DNA from: JBAXTE01 sp038240835
Lineage (GTDB): Bacteria > Bacteroidota > Bacteroidia > Bacteroidales > WCHB1-69
Length of the DNA stretch: 28,459 bases
Assembly: GCA_038240835.1 (NCBI GenBank)
Contig: JBBRGJ010000030.1
Coordinates: 1 to 28,459, forward strand
Reading direction: 5' to 3'
Shown here: positions 8,157-15,979 of the stretch, in pieces
Layout of the letters: each line of letters begins with the position of its first letter
Numbering within the stretch: the first letter of the stretch is position 1
Position numbers and translations under genes: made by a program
Notes under the pieces: model-generated
Seen by the model: only the letters and a program-made list of their open reading frames with translations
Told to the model about the DNA's origin: nothing
Databases searched by the model: none

Positions 8157-8744
8157 ATGGCAGAAAATAACTATTTTGCGCACGAAACAGCCATTGTAGA
8201 TGATAATTGCAAAATTGGCACTGGTACTAAAATTTGGCACTTTTCGCACATTATGTCCCACTGCATTATTGGTGAAAACTGTAACATTGGACAAAACGTA
8301 GTGGTTTCTCCTGAGGTTATTCTCGGAAAAAATGTGAAAGTGCAAAACAATGTCTCTATCTACACGGGTGTTGTCTGCGACGACGATGTGTTTTTAGGCC
8401 CATCCATGGTTTTTACCAATGTCACCAATCCACGAAGTGCCGTAAATCGAAAAAGTGAATATGCCAGAACTCATGTGGGAAAAGGCGCTACTATTGGAGC
8501 GAACTCTACCATTGTATGCGGACACGATATTGGCGAATATGCATTTATTGGCGCAGGTGCGGTAATTACCAAAACAGTAAAACCTTTTGCGCTGATGGTG
8601 GGAAATCCGGCCAAACAATTGGGATGGATGAGCGAATATGGTCATCGATTGGAATTTAATGAAGATAATATCGCTGTTTGTCCCGAAACTGGTGATAAGT
8701 ATGTGATTGAAAATGAAATGGTTGCTAAATTAATTACTAAATAA
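8157..8744 (+). CDS. wbpD: UDP-2-acetamido-3-amino-2,3-dideoxyglucuronate N-acetyltransferase, WbpD type
   Basis: The product has 195 residues, near the ~190 of WbpD. It is a left-handed beta-helix acetyltransferase made of hexapeptide repeats (IGTGTKIWHFSHI, IGENCNIGQNVVV, LGKNVKVQNNVSI, IGANSTIVCG, IGEYAFIGAGAVIT). The opening YFAHETAIVDDNCKIGTGTKIWHFSHIM and the segment FTNVTNPRSAV are characteristic of the WbpD/WlbB subgroup. It should transfer acetyl from acetyl-CoA to the 3-amino group made by WbpE, in the cytoplasm. The gene sits between wbpE and wbpB with gaps of 5 and 6 bases, so co-transcription is almost certain. The context, together with the subgroup motifs, makes the substrate call fairly secure. 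Confidence 0.9.
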   Translation: MAENNYFAHETAIVDDNCKIGTGTKIWHFSHIMSHCIIGENCNIGQNVVVSPEVILGKNVKVQNNVSIYTGVVCDDDVFLGPSMVFTNVTNPRSAVNRKSEYARTHVGKGATIGANSTIVCGHDIGEYAFIGAGAVITKTVKPFALMVGNPAKQLGWMSEYGHRLEFNEDNIAVCPETGDKYVIENEMVAKLITK

Positions 8745-8750
8745 AACACA

Positions 8751-9707
8751 ATGGATTCGATAAATTTTGCATTGATAGGTGCTGCTGGATATATTGCTCC
8801 ACGCCACATGAAGGCCATCAAGGATACCAATAATAATTTGGTTGCTGCTCTTGATAAAAATGACAGTGTGGGGGTAATTGATAGCTTTTTTCCAAAAGCG
8901 GACTTTTTTATGGAGTCGGAACGATTTGATCGCCACTTATACAAACTGTCTCACCTTCCCGAAGAGGCTCGTGTGAAATTTGTGGGAATTTGCTCTCCTA
9001 ATTATCTTCACGACGCTCATATACGTATGGCTCTCAGAAATCAAGCTGATGCAATTTGTGAAAAACCATTGGTGTTGAATCCTTGGAATATTGAAGCATT
9101 GGGTGATTTGGAAAAAGAGACGGGTAAGAAGATTTTCAACATTCTTCAACTTCGTCTACACCCATCGATAATTGCGCTAAAAAAAGAGATTGAAGAGGGA
9201 CCAAAGGACAAAATTTACGACATTGATCTTACATACATCACCAGCAGAGGTTCTTGGTATTTTATCTCCTGGAAAGGCGATCAGGCTAAATCTGGAGGTA
9301 TTGCCACCAATATTGGGGTGCATTTTTACGATATGCTTACTTTTATTTTTGGAAAAGTAAAAGAAAATATTGTGCATCACACCGCTCCCGATGCCGCTTC
9401 TGGGTTTTTAATGCTCGAAAAAGCTCGTGTAAGATGGTTTTTGAGCATCAATCCCGATTTCTTACCTGCTGATGTGAGAGCTAAAGGTCAAACAACCTTC
9501 CGCTCAATTATCGTCAACGATAAAGAGATCGAATTTAGCGGTGGTTTTACCGATTTACATACTCAAAGCTATCAACAAATCCTCAGTGGAAACGGTTTTG
9601 GTCTCAACGATGCCCGAAATTCAATTGAAATTGTCCACAACATCCGAAATAGTCAGCCTATTGGTTTAAAAGGTGATTATCATCCATTATTAAAGAAACT
9701 TAAGTAA
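8751..9707 (+). CDS. wbpB: UDP-N-acetylglucosaminuronate 3-dehydrogenase, WbpB type (Gfo/Idh/MocA family)
   Basis: The product has 318 residues, about the length of WbpB and WlbA. The N-terminal Rossmann region ALIGAAGYIAPRHMKAI (residues 7-23) has the GAAGYIAPRH signature of this subgroup. It is followed by VGICSPNYLHD and the Gfo/Idh/MocA motif EKP at 104-106. The C-terminal part (SGGIATNIGVHFYDML, QSYQQILSGNGFGLNDARNSIEIVHNIR) matches the substrate-binding domain. It should oxidise C3 of UDP-GlcNAcA with bound NAD; in characterised WbpB/WbpE pairs the two enzymes work coupled and 2-oxoglutarate recycles the NADH. The gene lies in the tight wbp operon, six bases after wbpD. Confidence 0.92.
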   Translation: MDSINFALIGAAGYIAPRHMKAIKDTNNNLVAALDKNDSVGVIDSFFPKADFFMESERFDRHLYKLSHLPEEARVKFVGICSPNYLHDAHIRMALRNQADAICEKPLVLNPWNIEALGDLEKETGKKIFNILQLRLHPSIIALKKEIEEGPKDKIYDIDLTYITSRGSWYFISWKGDQAKSGGIATNIGVHFYDMLTFIFGKVKENIVHHTAPDAASGFLMLEKARVRWFLSINPDFLPADVRAKGQTTFRSIIVNDKEIEFSGGFTDLHTQSYQQILSGNGFGLNDARNSIEIVHNIRNSQPIGLKGDYHPLLKKLK

Positions 9708-9731
9708 AAACACATTTTAAATATATAAGTT

Positions 9732-11027
9732 ATGAATATTTACGAAAAACTAATCAACAAGGAAACTAAATTATCTGTAATTGGTTTAGGTTATGTTGGA
9801 TTACCCATTGCATTAGAATTTGCCCGTGATATAAAAGTTATTGGTTTCGACATCAAACCCGACCGTGTGGAGATGATGAAAAACAAAATTGATCCTAGCG
9901 AAGAGTTGCCTGCTTCTTCTTTTGATGGTTGTGATATCGAATTTACCTATAACAAAGAAGATTTAAGATCAGCTTCTTTTCATATTATCGCAGTGCCAAC
10001 TCCAATAGATAATCACAACTTGCCCGATTTAACTCCGGTAATTGCTGCATCGAAAACTGTGGGACAAATTTTGAAAAAAGGTGATTATGTAGTCTATGAA
10101 TCTACAGTTTACCCTGGTTGCACCGAAGAGGATTGCATTCCTGTCTTAGAACGCGAGTCGGGACTTAAATTCCGTGAAGATTTTATGGTTGGTTTTTCTC
10201 CAGAACGTATCAATCCAGGCGATAAACATCATACACTTCGTTCAATTACCAAAATTGTTTCGGGATGCTGTGATGTTTCGTTAGACAATATTGCAAAAAC
10301 ATACGAATTGGTGATTGATGCAGGTGTGCACAGAGCTCCTTCGATTAAAGTAGCCGAATCTGCAAAAATTATTGAAAACACTCAACGTGATGTGAACATT
10401 GCTTTGATGAACGAACTTTCGATTATCTTCAACAGAATGGGTATCAATACCTACGATGTGTTAGAAGCTGCCGGAACTAAATGGAATTTCTTGAAATTCT
10501 ATCCTGGTTTAGTGGGTGGACACTGCATTGGAGTCGATCCTTATTACTTGGCTTTCAAAGCACAAGAGTTTAGATATCATACCCAAATTATTAAAGCTGG
10601 TCGTTTTGTAAATGATTCAATGGGATTTTATGTAGCTAAACAAACGGTGAAAAAATTAATTGCACAAAATAAAAACATTCTCGATACCAAAGTCCTAGTG
10701 ATGGGCGCTACGTTTAAAGAAGATGTGAGCGATATTCGCAACTCTCGCGTTTCCGATACCATCAGTGAGCTCAAAACGTACGGCGTTAAGGTGGATGTAG
10801 TAGATCCGTATGCTAATTCCAACGACTTAAATCATGAGTATGGTTTTGAACTTGCCAAACAACTGCAAAACGACTATGATGCAGTAATCGTAGCAGTGAG
10901 CCACCTACCATATTTGGAACTCACCGAAGATTATTTTAAATCGATTACCAAACCCGGTGCTATCCTTTTTGACATCAAAGGTTTGTATCGCAACAAAATA
11001 AAAGAGATGGTTTACATGAGTTTGTAA
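9732..11027 (+). CDS. wbpA: UDP-N-acetylglucosamine 6-dehydrogenase, WbpA/TviB type
   Basis: A nucleotide-sugar dehydrogenase of 431 residues. The N-terminal NAD site is VIGLGYVGLPIALEFA (from residue 16). The region FSPERINPGDKHH and the stretch VAESAKIIENTQRDVNIALMNELS are typical of enzymes acting on UDP-HexNAc (TviB, WbpO, WbpA) rather than of plain UDP-glucose dehydrogenases. The catalytic Cys265 lies in GGHCIGVDPYYL. The C-terminal domain carries MGATFKEDVSDIRNSR. The reaction is a two-step NAD-dependent oxidation of C6, giving UDP-GlcNAcA, the first step for WbpB. GlcNAc versus GalNAc as substrate cannot be read from sequence; context favours GlcNAc. It is the last gene of the operon, 24 bases after wbpB, and is followed by a strong terminator. 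The P. gingivalis equivalent is called UgdA. Confidence 0.9.
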   Translation: MNIYEKLINKETKLSVIGLGYVGLPIALEFARDIKVIGFDIKPDRVEMMKNKIDPSEELPASSFDGCDIEFTYNKEDLRSASFHIIAVPTPIDNHNLPDLTPVIAASKTVGQILKKGDYVVYESTVYPGCTEEDCIPVLERESGLKFREDFMVGFSPERINPGDKHHTLRSITKIVSGCCDVSLDNIAKTYELVIDAGVHRAPSIKVAESAKIIENTQRDVNIALMNELSIIFNRMGINTYDVLEAAGTKWNFLKFYPGLVGGHCIGVDPYYLAFKAQEFRYHTQIIKAGRFVNDSMGFYVAKQTVKKLIAQNKNILDTKVLVMGATFKEDVSDIRNSRVSDTISELKTYGVKVDVVDPYANSNDLNHEYGFELAKQLQNDYDAVIVAVSHLPYLELTEDYFKSITKPGAILFDIKGLYRNKIKEMVYMSL

Positions 11028-11046
11028 TACTCACAAAACCGTTTTC

Positions 11047-11081
11047 AAAAAAGTCCTGAAGTATTCTTCAGGACTTTTTTT
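11047..11081 (+). terminator. Rho-independent terminator of the wbp operon
   Basis: A 15-base perfect stem (11047-11061 and 11066-11080; core AGTCCTGAAG / CTTCAGGACT) closes a TATT loop and runs into seven T. It lies 20 bases past the wbpA stop. Confidence 0.92.
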
Positions 11082-11264
11082 GTGATGTTTCTAAATTTTT
11101 TTTTCCAATTATTGAGACCATTTTCAAGGTTCAAAAACAGCGAAATCTTGAACTATTTTCCAGCAAATCTATAATAAAAACAAAATAAAACGCCACAAAA
11201 AAAAAGACACTTTCGGTTTTTGGGTAAATAAAAGAGAAAAATCAGCTTTACTGTCGTTTGTTTC

Positions 11265-11570
11265 TTGCTAGAGATAAGGTACAAACTTGAAAACGTTGTT
11301 TATTTTGAATTGCTAAGACGTGGGGGGAAAGTATATGTGGGCAAACACAACGATAAAGAGATTGATTTTGTAGTGCAAAAGCCCAATAATGAAAGAGCGT
11401 ATTATCAAGTTGCCTATACTGTTAATGACGAAAAAACATTTAAAAGAGAAATTTCGGCATTTAGAAATATCAAAGACAACTACCCAAAATATCTTTTAAC
11501 ACTCGATTTTGAAAATACTAATATAGAAGGGATTCAAAAATTAAATGTTGTGGATTGGTTATTAGAGTAG
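11265..11570 (+). pseudogene. Remnant of a DUF4143-type AAA ATPase (C-terminal part only)
   Basis: The frame encodes about 100 residues: YKLENVVYFELLRRGGKVYVG, KEIDFVVQKPNNERAYYQVAYTV, TFKREISAFRNIKDNYPKYLLTLDF, and an end at VVDWLLE. This is the C-terminal nuclease-like half of the DUF4143/AAA_14 family of ATPases, whose full members have about 400 residues. The P-loop and most of the protein are missing: upstream the frame is closed by a stop at 11229, and the only in-frame start is a TTG. Sequence from 11232 to 11264 shows no family similarity. It is therefore a decayed fragment in the gap between the wbp operon and galE. An intact small protein reusing this domain is possible but less likely. 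Confidence 0.8.
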
Positions 11571-11794
11571 AGATCGGAAATTAGCAAAATAGAGGGAAAC
11601 CCCACTCCCGAAAAACTACCAGAATGAAATTAACACCGAATGCGAATACGCTTTGACCCAAATAGAATAAATTAAATTACGCATCGAGCATTAAATCCCG
11701 TAAATTAAATTCCAAATTCTTCGTTGGATTCATTTAAAATGACTTTTGGTATAACACATATCGGTATAGCATGAAAAATTAATTTCCATGAACA

Positions 11795-11824
11795 TTGCCT
11801 TTCCGAAATTGATTTGTACCTTTG
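11795..11824 (+). promoter_or_regulatory. Promoter of galE
   Basis: TTG (11795-11797), a 19-base spacer, and TACCTTTG (11817-11824) form a full match to the Bacteroidota consensus. It lies 23 bases before the ATG. Confidence 0.75.
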
Positions 11825-11847
11825 ATTCACATAAACGATAATAAACG

Positions 11848-12861
11848 ATGAAAATATTAATTACTGGAGGAACAGGATACATTGGTTCGCATACTACCGT
11901 AGAACTGATACAAGCAGGTCACGAAGTTATCATTGTGGATAATCTTTCCAACTCCAACATTGACGTATTGGATGCTATTTTTGAAATAACAAAAGTAACC
12001 CCCGTGTTTGAGCAATTTGATTTAGCCGATGTGGCTAAGACCGAAGACTTTTTTGATCGCCACCAAGATATAGATGGAATTATCCATTTTGCAGCTTCCA
12101 AATATGTTGGCGAATCGGTGAACGATCCTTTGAAATATTATCAAAATAATCTTTTTTCGTTGATCAACATTCTGCAAGGGATGAAAAAACAGGATATAAA
12201 AAACATCGTATTCTCCTCTTCTTGCACCGTTTATGGTCAGCCAGAGATATTGCCAGTTACCGAAAATGCTCCCATATTGCCCGCAATGTCTCCCTATGGA
12301 AATACCAAACAGATTGCAGAAGAGATTCTTTCTGATTTCACAACTTCTTTTCCTGCAAATGTAATTGCACTGAGATATTTCAATCCAATTGGAGCACACA
12401 AATCCGCATTGATTGGAGAACTGCCGGTGGGTGTTCCTCAAAACTTAATTCCTTATGTAACTCAAACTGCGATGGGAATTCGCGCTCAATTGAGCGTTTA
12501 TGGAAGCGATTACAACACACCCGATGGCACATGCATCCGCGACTACATTCACGTAGTAGATCTTGCAAAAGCGCATGTAATCGCCGTGCAACGATTGGTA
12601 AATCATCTTACAAAAAAACCGTTTGAAGTTTTCAACATTGGAACAGGCAACGGATTCACCGTATTGCAAGTGATTGACGCTTTCGAAAAAGTTTCGGGTA
12701 AAAAACTAAACTTCCAACTCGTAGATCGCCGTCCCGGGGATATCGAAAAAGTTTGGGCAGATACCACCCTCGCTAACAACGAACTAGGATGGAAAGCCGA
12801 AAAATCCCTCGAAGAGATGATGGAAACCGCCTGGAACTGGGAACTGAAACTTTCAAAATAA
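11848..12861 (+). CDS. galE: UDP-glucose 4-epimerase GalE
   Basis: An extended short-chain dehydrogenase of 337 residues, the normal GalE length. The NAD site GGTGYIGSHTTVEL is at residues 7-20. The catalytic set is FSSSCTVYG with Ser125, and YGNTK with Tyr150 and Lys154. Further family stretches are HFAASKYVGESV, LRYFNPIGAH, GTCIRDYIHVVDLAKAH and NIGTGNGFTVLQVI. It interconverts UDP-glucose and UDP-galactose, and in some bacteria the HexNAc forms, supplying surface glycan synthesis. It has its own promoter and is separated from the wbp operon by a terminator and a pseudogene, so it is not part of that operon. Confidence 0.96.
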   Translation: MKILITGGTGYIGSHTTVELIQAGHEVIIVDNLSNSNIDVLDAIFEITKVTPVFEQFDLADVAKTEDFFDRHQDIDGIIHFAASKYVGESVNDPLKYYQNNLFSLINILQGMKKQDIKNIVFSSSCTVYGQPEILPVTENAPILPAMSPYGNTKQIAEEILSDFTTSFPANVIALRYFNPIGAHKSALIGELPVGVPQNLIPYVTQTAMGIRAQLSVYGSDYNTPDGTCIRDYIHVVDLAKAHVIAVQRLVNHLTKKPFEVFNIGTGNGFTVLQVIDAFEKVSGKKLNFQLVDRRPGDIEKVWADTTLANNELGWKAEKSLEEMMETAWNWELKLSK

Positions 12862-12958
12862 GACAGATTTTTTTATTTCCATCCTTCATTAATGATTATT
12901 GAAGTCATTAATAAACTCCATTTGTTTGCCCACACAATATAGTAAATGATTGCGATTC

Positions 12959-13597
12959 TTAAACCAAAGGCTTTCCGGTGTGTTTATGTGTAAAAAAGTC
13001 CCAGTTAAACGGAGTTTTCAGGATGGACTCTACCTTACCTCCAATGGAATGTAGCGATAAAAATTGAAGCTGTTTATCATAAGGATAAGAATGAGTTTCG
13101 TACTGTTTACACTCTTCAATCAGCCCTTTTAATGAGACTATCACCTCGTCATCTGGGCGTTCAAAATAATCAACATAGTTTATACTGTGAATTTGCAACG
13201 CTATTGATTTTTTGCTTTTTGCGTCTTGAATGTTTGCAAAAACTCGGATGCCGTTAAACACATCATCACTTATTTTCGTTCTTTGGTCTTGAGGTCTATC
13301 TCCAAACAATTCAAAATCATTCCCAGAATTTAGATACGCCTGCAAATCAATTCGTGCTTGTTCATCTGATACAAACTCTTTCCCCTTTGCTTCATACAAT
13401 ACATCCACAATGCTTTGAAAATATCTAAAAGCTTTTTCGCGAGCTATTATTGGCGATTCGTTTACAAACTCTTTTACACTTCGTTGATAAGCATCTTTGA
13501 TGTCTCCACCACACTGAAGGAAGTCGAGCTTATTGCCAATTTCCTTTCGCCAAAACTTGGTTTCAACGGTGTAATATATTTTTGGTTTTTTGTTCAT
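12959..13597 (-). CDS. Uncharacterised 212-residue protein
   Basis: I do not recognise this protein. It begins MNKKPKIYYTVETKFWRKEIGNKLDFLQCGGD and ends FTHKHTGKPLV. It has no signal peptide or membrane segment and is mostly charged and helical in its first half (IAREKAFRYFQSIVDVLYEAKGKEFVSDEQAR). A beta-like stretch with SIALQIHSINYVDYF follows, then a segment rich in aromatic residues. It is downstream of, and on the same strand as, the WYL regulator, but a 275-base gap holding a large palindrome lies between, so it may have its own promoter. The frame is intact, and codon use looks like that of the neighbours. Function unknown. Confidence 0.72.
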   Translation of the reverse strand: MNKKPKIYYTVETKFWRKEIGNKLDFLQCGGDIKDAYQRSVKEFVNESPIIAREKAFRYFQSIVDVLYEAKGKEFVSDEQARIDLQAYLNSGNDFELFGDRPQDQRTKISDDVFNGIRVFANIQDAKSKKSIALQIHSINYVDYFERPDDEVIVSLKGLIEECKQYETHSYPYDKQLQFLSLHSIGGKVESILKTPFNWDFFTHKHTGKPLV

Positions 13598-13712
13598 TTG
13601 TCAATTTTTATTTATGTAATTTCATAATAAATTTCCAAGTTATTGTAAGCAATGTTTTTTAATATTGGAGGTAATAGCTAGGTTTTATGTAATCAGTATT
13701 CACTTGGTTTTA

Positions 13713-13773
13713 CGACCCCGAAGTGGGTCGAATATCAATAACCCCGTGCATTGCACGGGGTTATTGATATTCG
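13713..13773. repeat. 45-bp perfect palindrome joined to a smaller hairpin
   Basis: Bases 13729-13750 and 13752-13773 are exact reverse complements (22 bases each) around a single T; the central part is ACCCCGTGCATTGCACGGGGT. It shares its first two bases with a 6-base-stem hairpin CGACCC-CGAAGT-GGGTCG at 13713-13730. The pair resembles REP-like hairpin elements. It has no T-tract, so it is not a standard terminator. Confidence 0.9.
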
Positions 13774-13872
13774 ATAATAATTTATTTTGGCGCTGAATTT
13801 GCTTCTTTTTGCAGATTCTGTGACAAAATAATTCTCGATGGATATATTAACTGTAAATAGAACTTAGCTATT

Positions 13873-14760
13873 TTAATAAAACCTTTTTGTTTTCATCCCA
13901 TCTATTGGTTGTGTAATTTTCACAGAATCTTCTCCATGTGAGCGTAACTCTTGTTGTAGATCGTAAGTTAGATAAACCTTGATTGAAAAGATTGTGTATT
14001 CTGAGGTTTCTTCCTTGATGTTCTGTGATTTATGCAGTGGGTTTGCCTTGTAATAACTTGCTTTTATCGGAGTCGTCCAAATTAAGATTTCCTGCGGTTC
14101 TTCATCGTGAAAACGGACAATACCATAGCAATCCTTATAATATTCATCTAAAAAGAAATTGCTATTTAACTCCGATTTTTGCCCTTTAACAGTTAAGTTG
14201 CTTACGCGATCCAGTCCAAAGGTTTTCACCACATTATTATCTCGTGTCACAAGATACCAAAAGCCTTTAAACTCCTTTAAACCCACTGGAGAAACCAATC
14301 GTTTAGATAATTCTTTCTTTTCGTAATGAGTGTAGTCGAATTCAATTTTTTTCTTATTCCTAATGGCTTCCAAAATCTCGAAGAAATAGGTTGTCCCCTT
14401 TTTTGCTTTTCTGGCATCAAAAGAGATATAATCTTTTACATTTTCCATATTTTGCAAAACAAAAACAAGGTTTATCGCTTCCAACAAGGCATCACAATCA
14501 TAATCGGGAAATGTATTTTCAATAAAATATCCATTTTCTTTAGAATTATACACAATGTCTATTTTGAGCACCCTTCTGATATCTTCAATGTCTCTTTTTA
14601 TCGTTCGGATTACCACATCTTTATGTTCCATATCACTCAACTGGTGAAGGTTGTGTAGCATTTTATTCACAGACCCACCGAGTTCTTCTATCGAAGGGTA
14701 AGTGTTTTTTCTTATCTCATCAATAATAGTTTTGCATCGCAAAAGTTGTTCAATCTTCAT
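13873..14760 (-). CDS. WYL-domain transcriptional regulator
   Basis: The product has 295 residues. The N-terminal ~80 residues look like a winged-helix region (LLRCKTIIDEIR, VVIRTIKRDIEDIRRVLKIDIVYNSKENGYFI). The WYL domain follows from about residue 130: AIRNKKKIEFDYTHY, RLVSPVGLKEFKGFWYLVTRDN with the literal Trp-Tyr-Leu at 168-170, and TFGLDRVSNL. A C-terminal WCX-like part ends with ELRSHGEDSVKITQP. WYL proteins bind nucleic-acid or nucleotide ligands and often repress defence, DNA-damage or mobile-element genes. It begins 21 bases after the stop of the 391-residue protein gene and is probably in the same operon. A role as autoregulator of that operon is an inference. Confidence 0.88.
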   Translation of the reverse strand: MKIEQLLRCKTIIDEIRKNTYPSIEELGGSVNKMLHNLHQLSDMEHKDVVIRTIKRDIEDIRRVLKIDIVYNSKENGYFIENTFPDYDCDALLEAINLVFVLQNMENVKDYISFDARKAKKGTTYFFEILEAIRNKKKIEFDYTHYEKKELSKRLVSPVGLKEFKGFWYLVTRDNNVVKTFGLDRVSNLTVKGQKSELNSNFFLDEYYKDCYGIVRFHDEEPQEILIWTTPIKASYYKANPLHKSQNIKEETSEYTIFSIKVYLTYDLQQELRSHGEDSVKITQPIDGMKTKRFY

Positions 14761-14781
14761 TGGTATTTGATTTAATGATGG

Positions 14782-15957
14782 TTACAAATTGATATTGTCA
14801 TACACCCAAAGCTCGAACAAATCTCGTTGTTTTTTATACCAATGGTTGCAAATTATATATTTTTTATCGTTGTATTCAAAAAACGTATCCTTTTTGTAAT
14901 ACCGCTGCCTACCCAAATTGTCCTCAAACACAGATTTGTCATTTGGAATAAATTCTCTGAGTATTGAAAACGCAACATCAAACTTGTCTTTACACTCTTT
15001 TGTATCTGCAAGAGATAGAATTAACATCTCATCGTCAACATCAGCCAATTTTTTAAGTTGTAATACAATAAAATCCTTGTTTTCTAAACTATCACTCGAA
15101 ATGGCATTTGATTCTGTAACATTCTGACTTTCCTTTTTTTCAATCTCTTGCTCAATAGTTGATTTTTTATCCATAAACTTTACCGTTCCATCTTCTAAAT
15201 ATCTTTTAGCCAACGACGTTACTTCATTAATATATTTGCAATCATCTGTTTTTGGCACTTCTTTAATCAAAAAAACACCGGAAGTGTTATAGTCAGATTT
15301 ATAAGATTTTATTAATTCTTCCGGCTTGTATAACTCTATACAAATAGCCTTTAATACATCTTTGATTTTTTTAACTAACAAACTGTTTTCATCGGGTTTG
15401 TCCGTTAAAAAAGACATGTAATTTGGGATTAACGTTACATTCCAAAGCGATGTAAAAAATAGCGGGTTGGCAGTTTCTCCCCAAACGTGGCAAATCATAT
15501 AGTTTTTAATGTCGCTGATGGCTCCTTGACTAACTCTGTAATTCACGGCATCAAAAATTTCTTTCCGTACAAAATAATTTCCATCTTTATCTATGCATAC
15601 GTTAAGACCTGTCTCGTTATGAATTAATTCTTGTCCTAACGTAAAAGCTTGTGCATCAGATTTGTTCTTAAACGATTTCTTGCTAATTCCTGATTGCATA
15701 CTTTCGTTTTTATAGTGGAAATATTTTTTTGTTTTTAACGAAAATCTTACAGGCAATGGCTCGTCTTGAGTGATTTTTTCTAATATTGTTTTTGACTGTT
15801 TTTCAACCATTCCTTTGTGAAAGAACTTCACATTTCCGAAAAAGTGATCAATAAATTCATCAAATTTATCTTTGTTATTGTCGAAAACTGCCAACAATGA
15901 TTCCATCCCATCAATTTCTGACTTGTATAAAACTTCTTCTGTTTTTTTCTTTTTCAT
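14782..15957 (-). CDS. Uncharacterised 391-residue protein with an HNH-like motif
   Basis: No named family is recognised. From the preferred ATG at 15957 it has 391 residues and no signal peptide or membrane segment. The frame stays open to 16029, but that extension overlaps the upstream gene, and MKKKKTEE gives a normal 22-base spacing after that gene's stop. Residues 153-176 contain YMICHVWGETANPLFFTSLWNVTL, with C156, H157, W159 and N173. The spacing of His and Asn recalls the beta-beta-alpha core of HNH nucleases, although the last His and zinc cysteines are not evident. A charged, low-complexity linker (265-295) separates a C-terminal region with EYNDKKYIICNHWYKKQRDLFELWVYD. Nuclease activity is only a suggestion from the motif and the WYL neighbour. 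Confidence 0.75.
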   Translation of the reverse strand: MKKKKTEEVLYKSEIDGMESLLAVFDNNKDKFDEFIDHFFGNVKFFHKGMVEKQSKTILEKITQDEPLPVRFSLKTKKYFHYKNESMQSGISKKSFKNKSDAQAFTLGQELIHNETGLNVCIDKDGNYFVRKEIFDAVNYRVSQGAISDIKNYMICHVWGETANPLFFTSLWNVTLIPNYMSFLTDKPDENSLLVKKIKDVLKAICIELYKPEELIKSYKSDYNTSGVFLIKEVPKTDDCKYINEVTSLAKRYLEDGTVKFMDKKSTIEQEIEKKESQNVTESNAISSDSLENKDFIVLQLKKLADVDDEMLILSLADTKECKDKFDVAFSILREFIPNDKSVFEDNLGRQRYYKKDTFFEYNDKKYIICNHWYKKQRDLFELWVYDNINL

Positions 15958-15979
15958 TATATATTTATTTGATTTATTA

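Noticed and set aside
12022..12669. Overlapping minus-strand frames inside galE
   Set aside because: galE is certain on the plus strand; these frames show low-complexity, Cys-rich translations without family features.
12888..12912. Inverted repeat ATTAATGA/TCATTAAT after galE as a terminator
   Set aside because: The stem is entirely AT-rich, the loop is nine bases and there is no T-tract, so it would be a very weak terminator.
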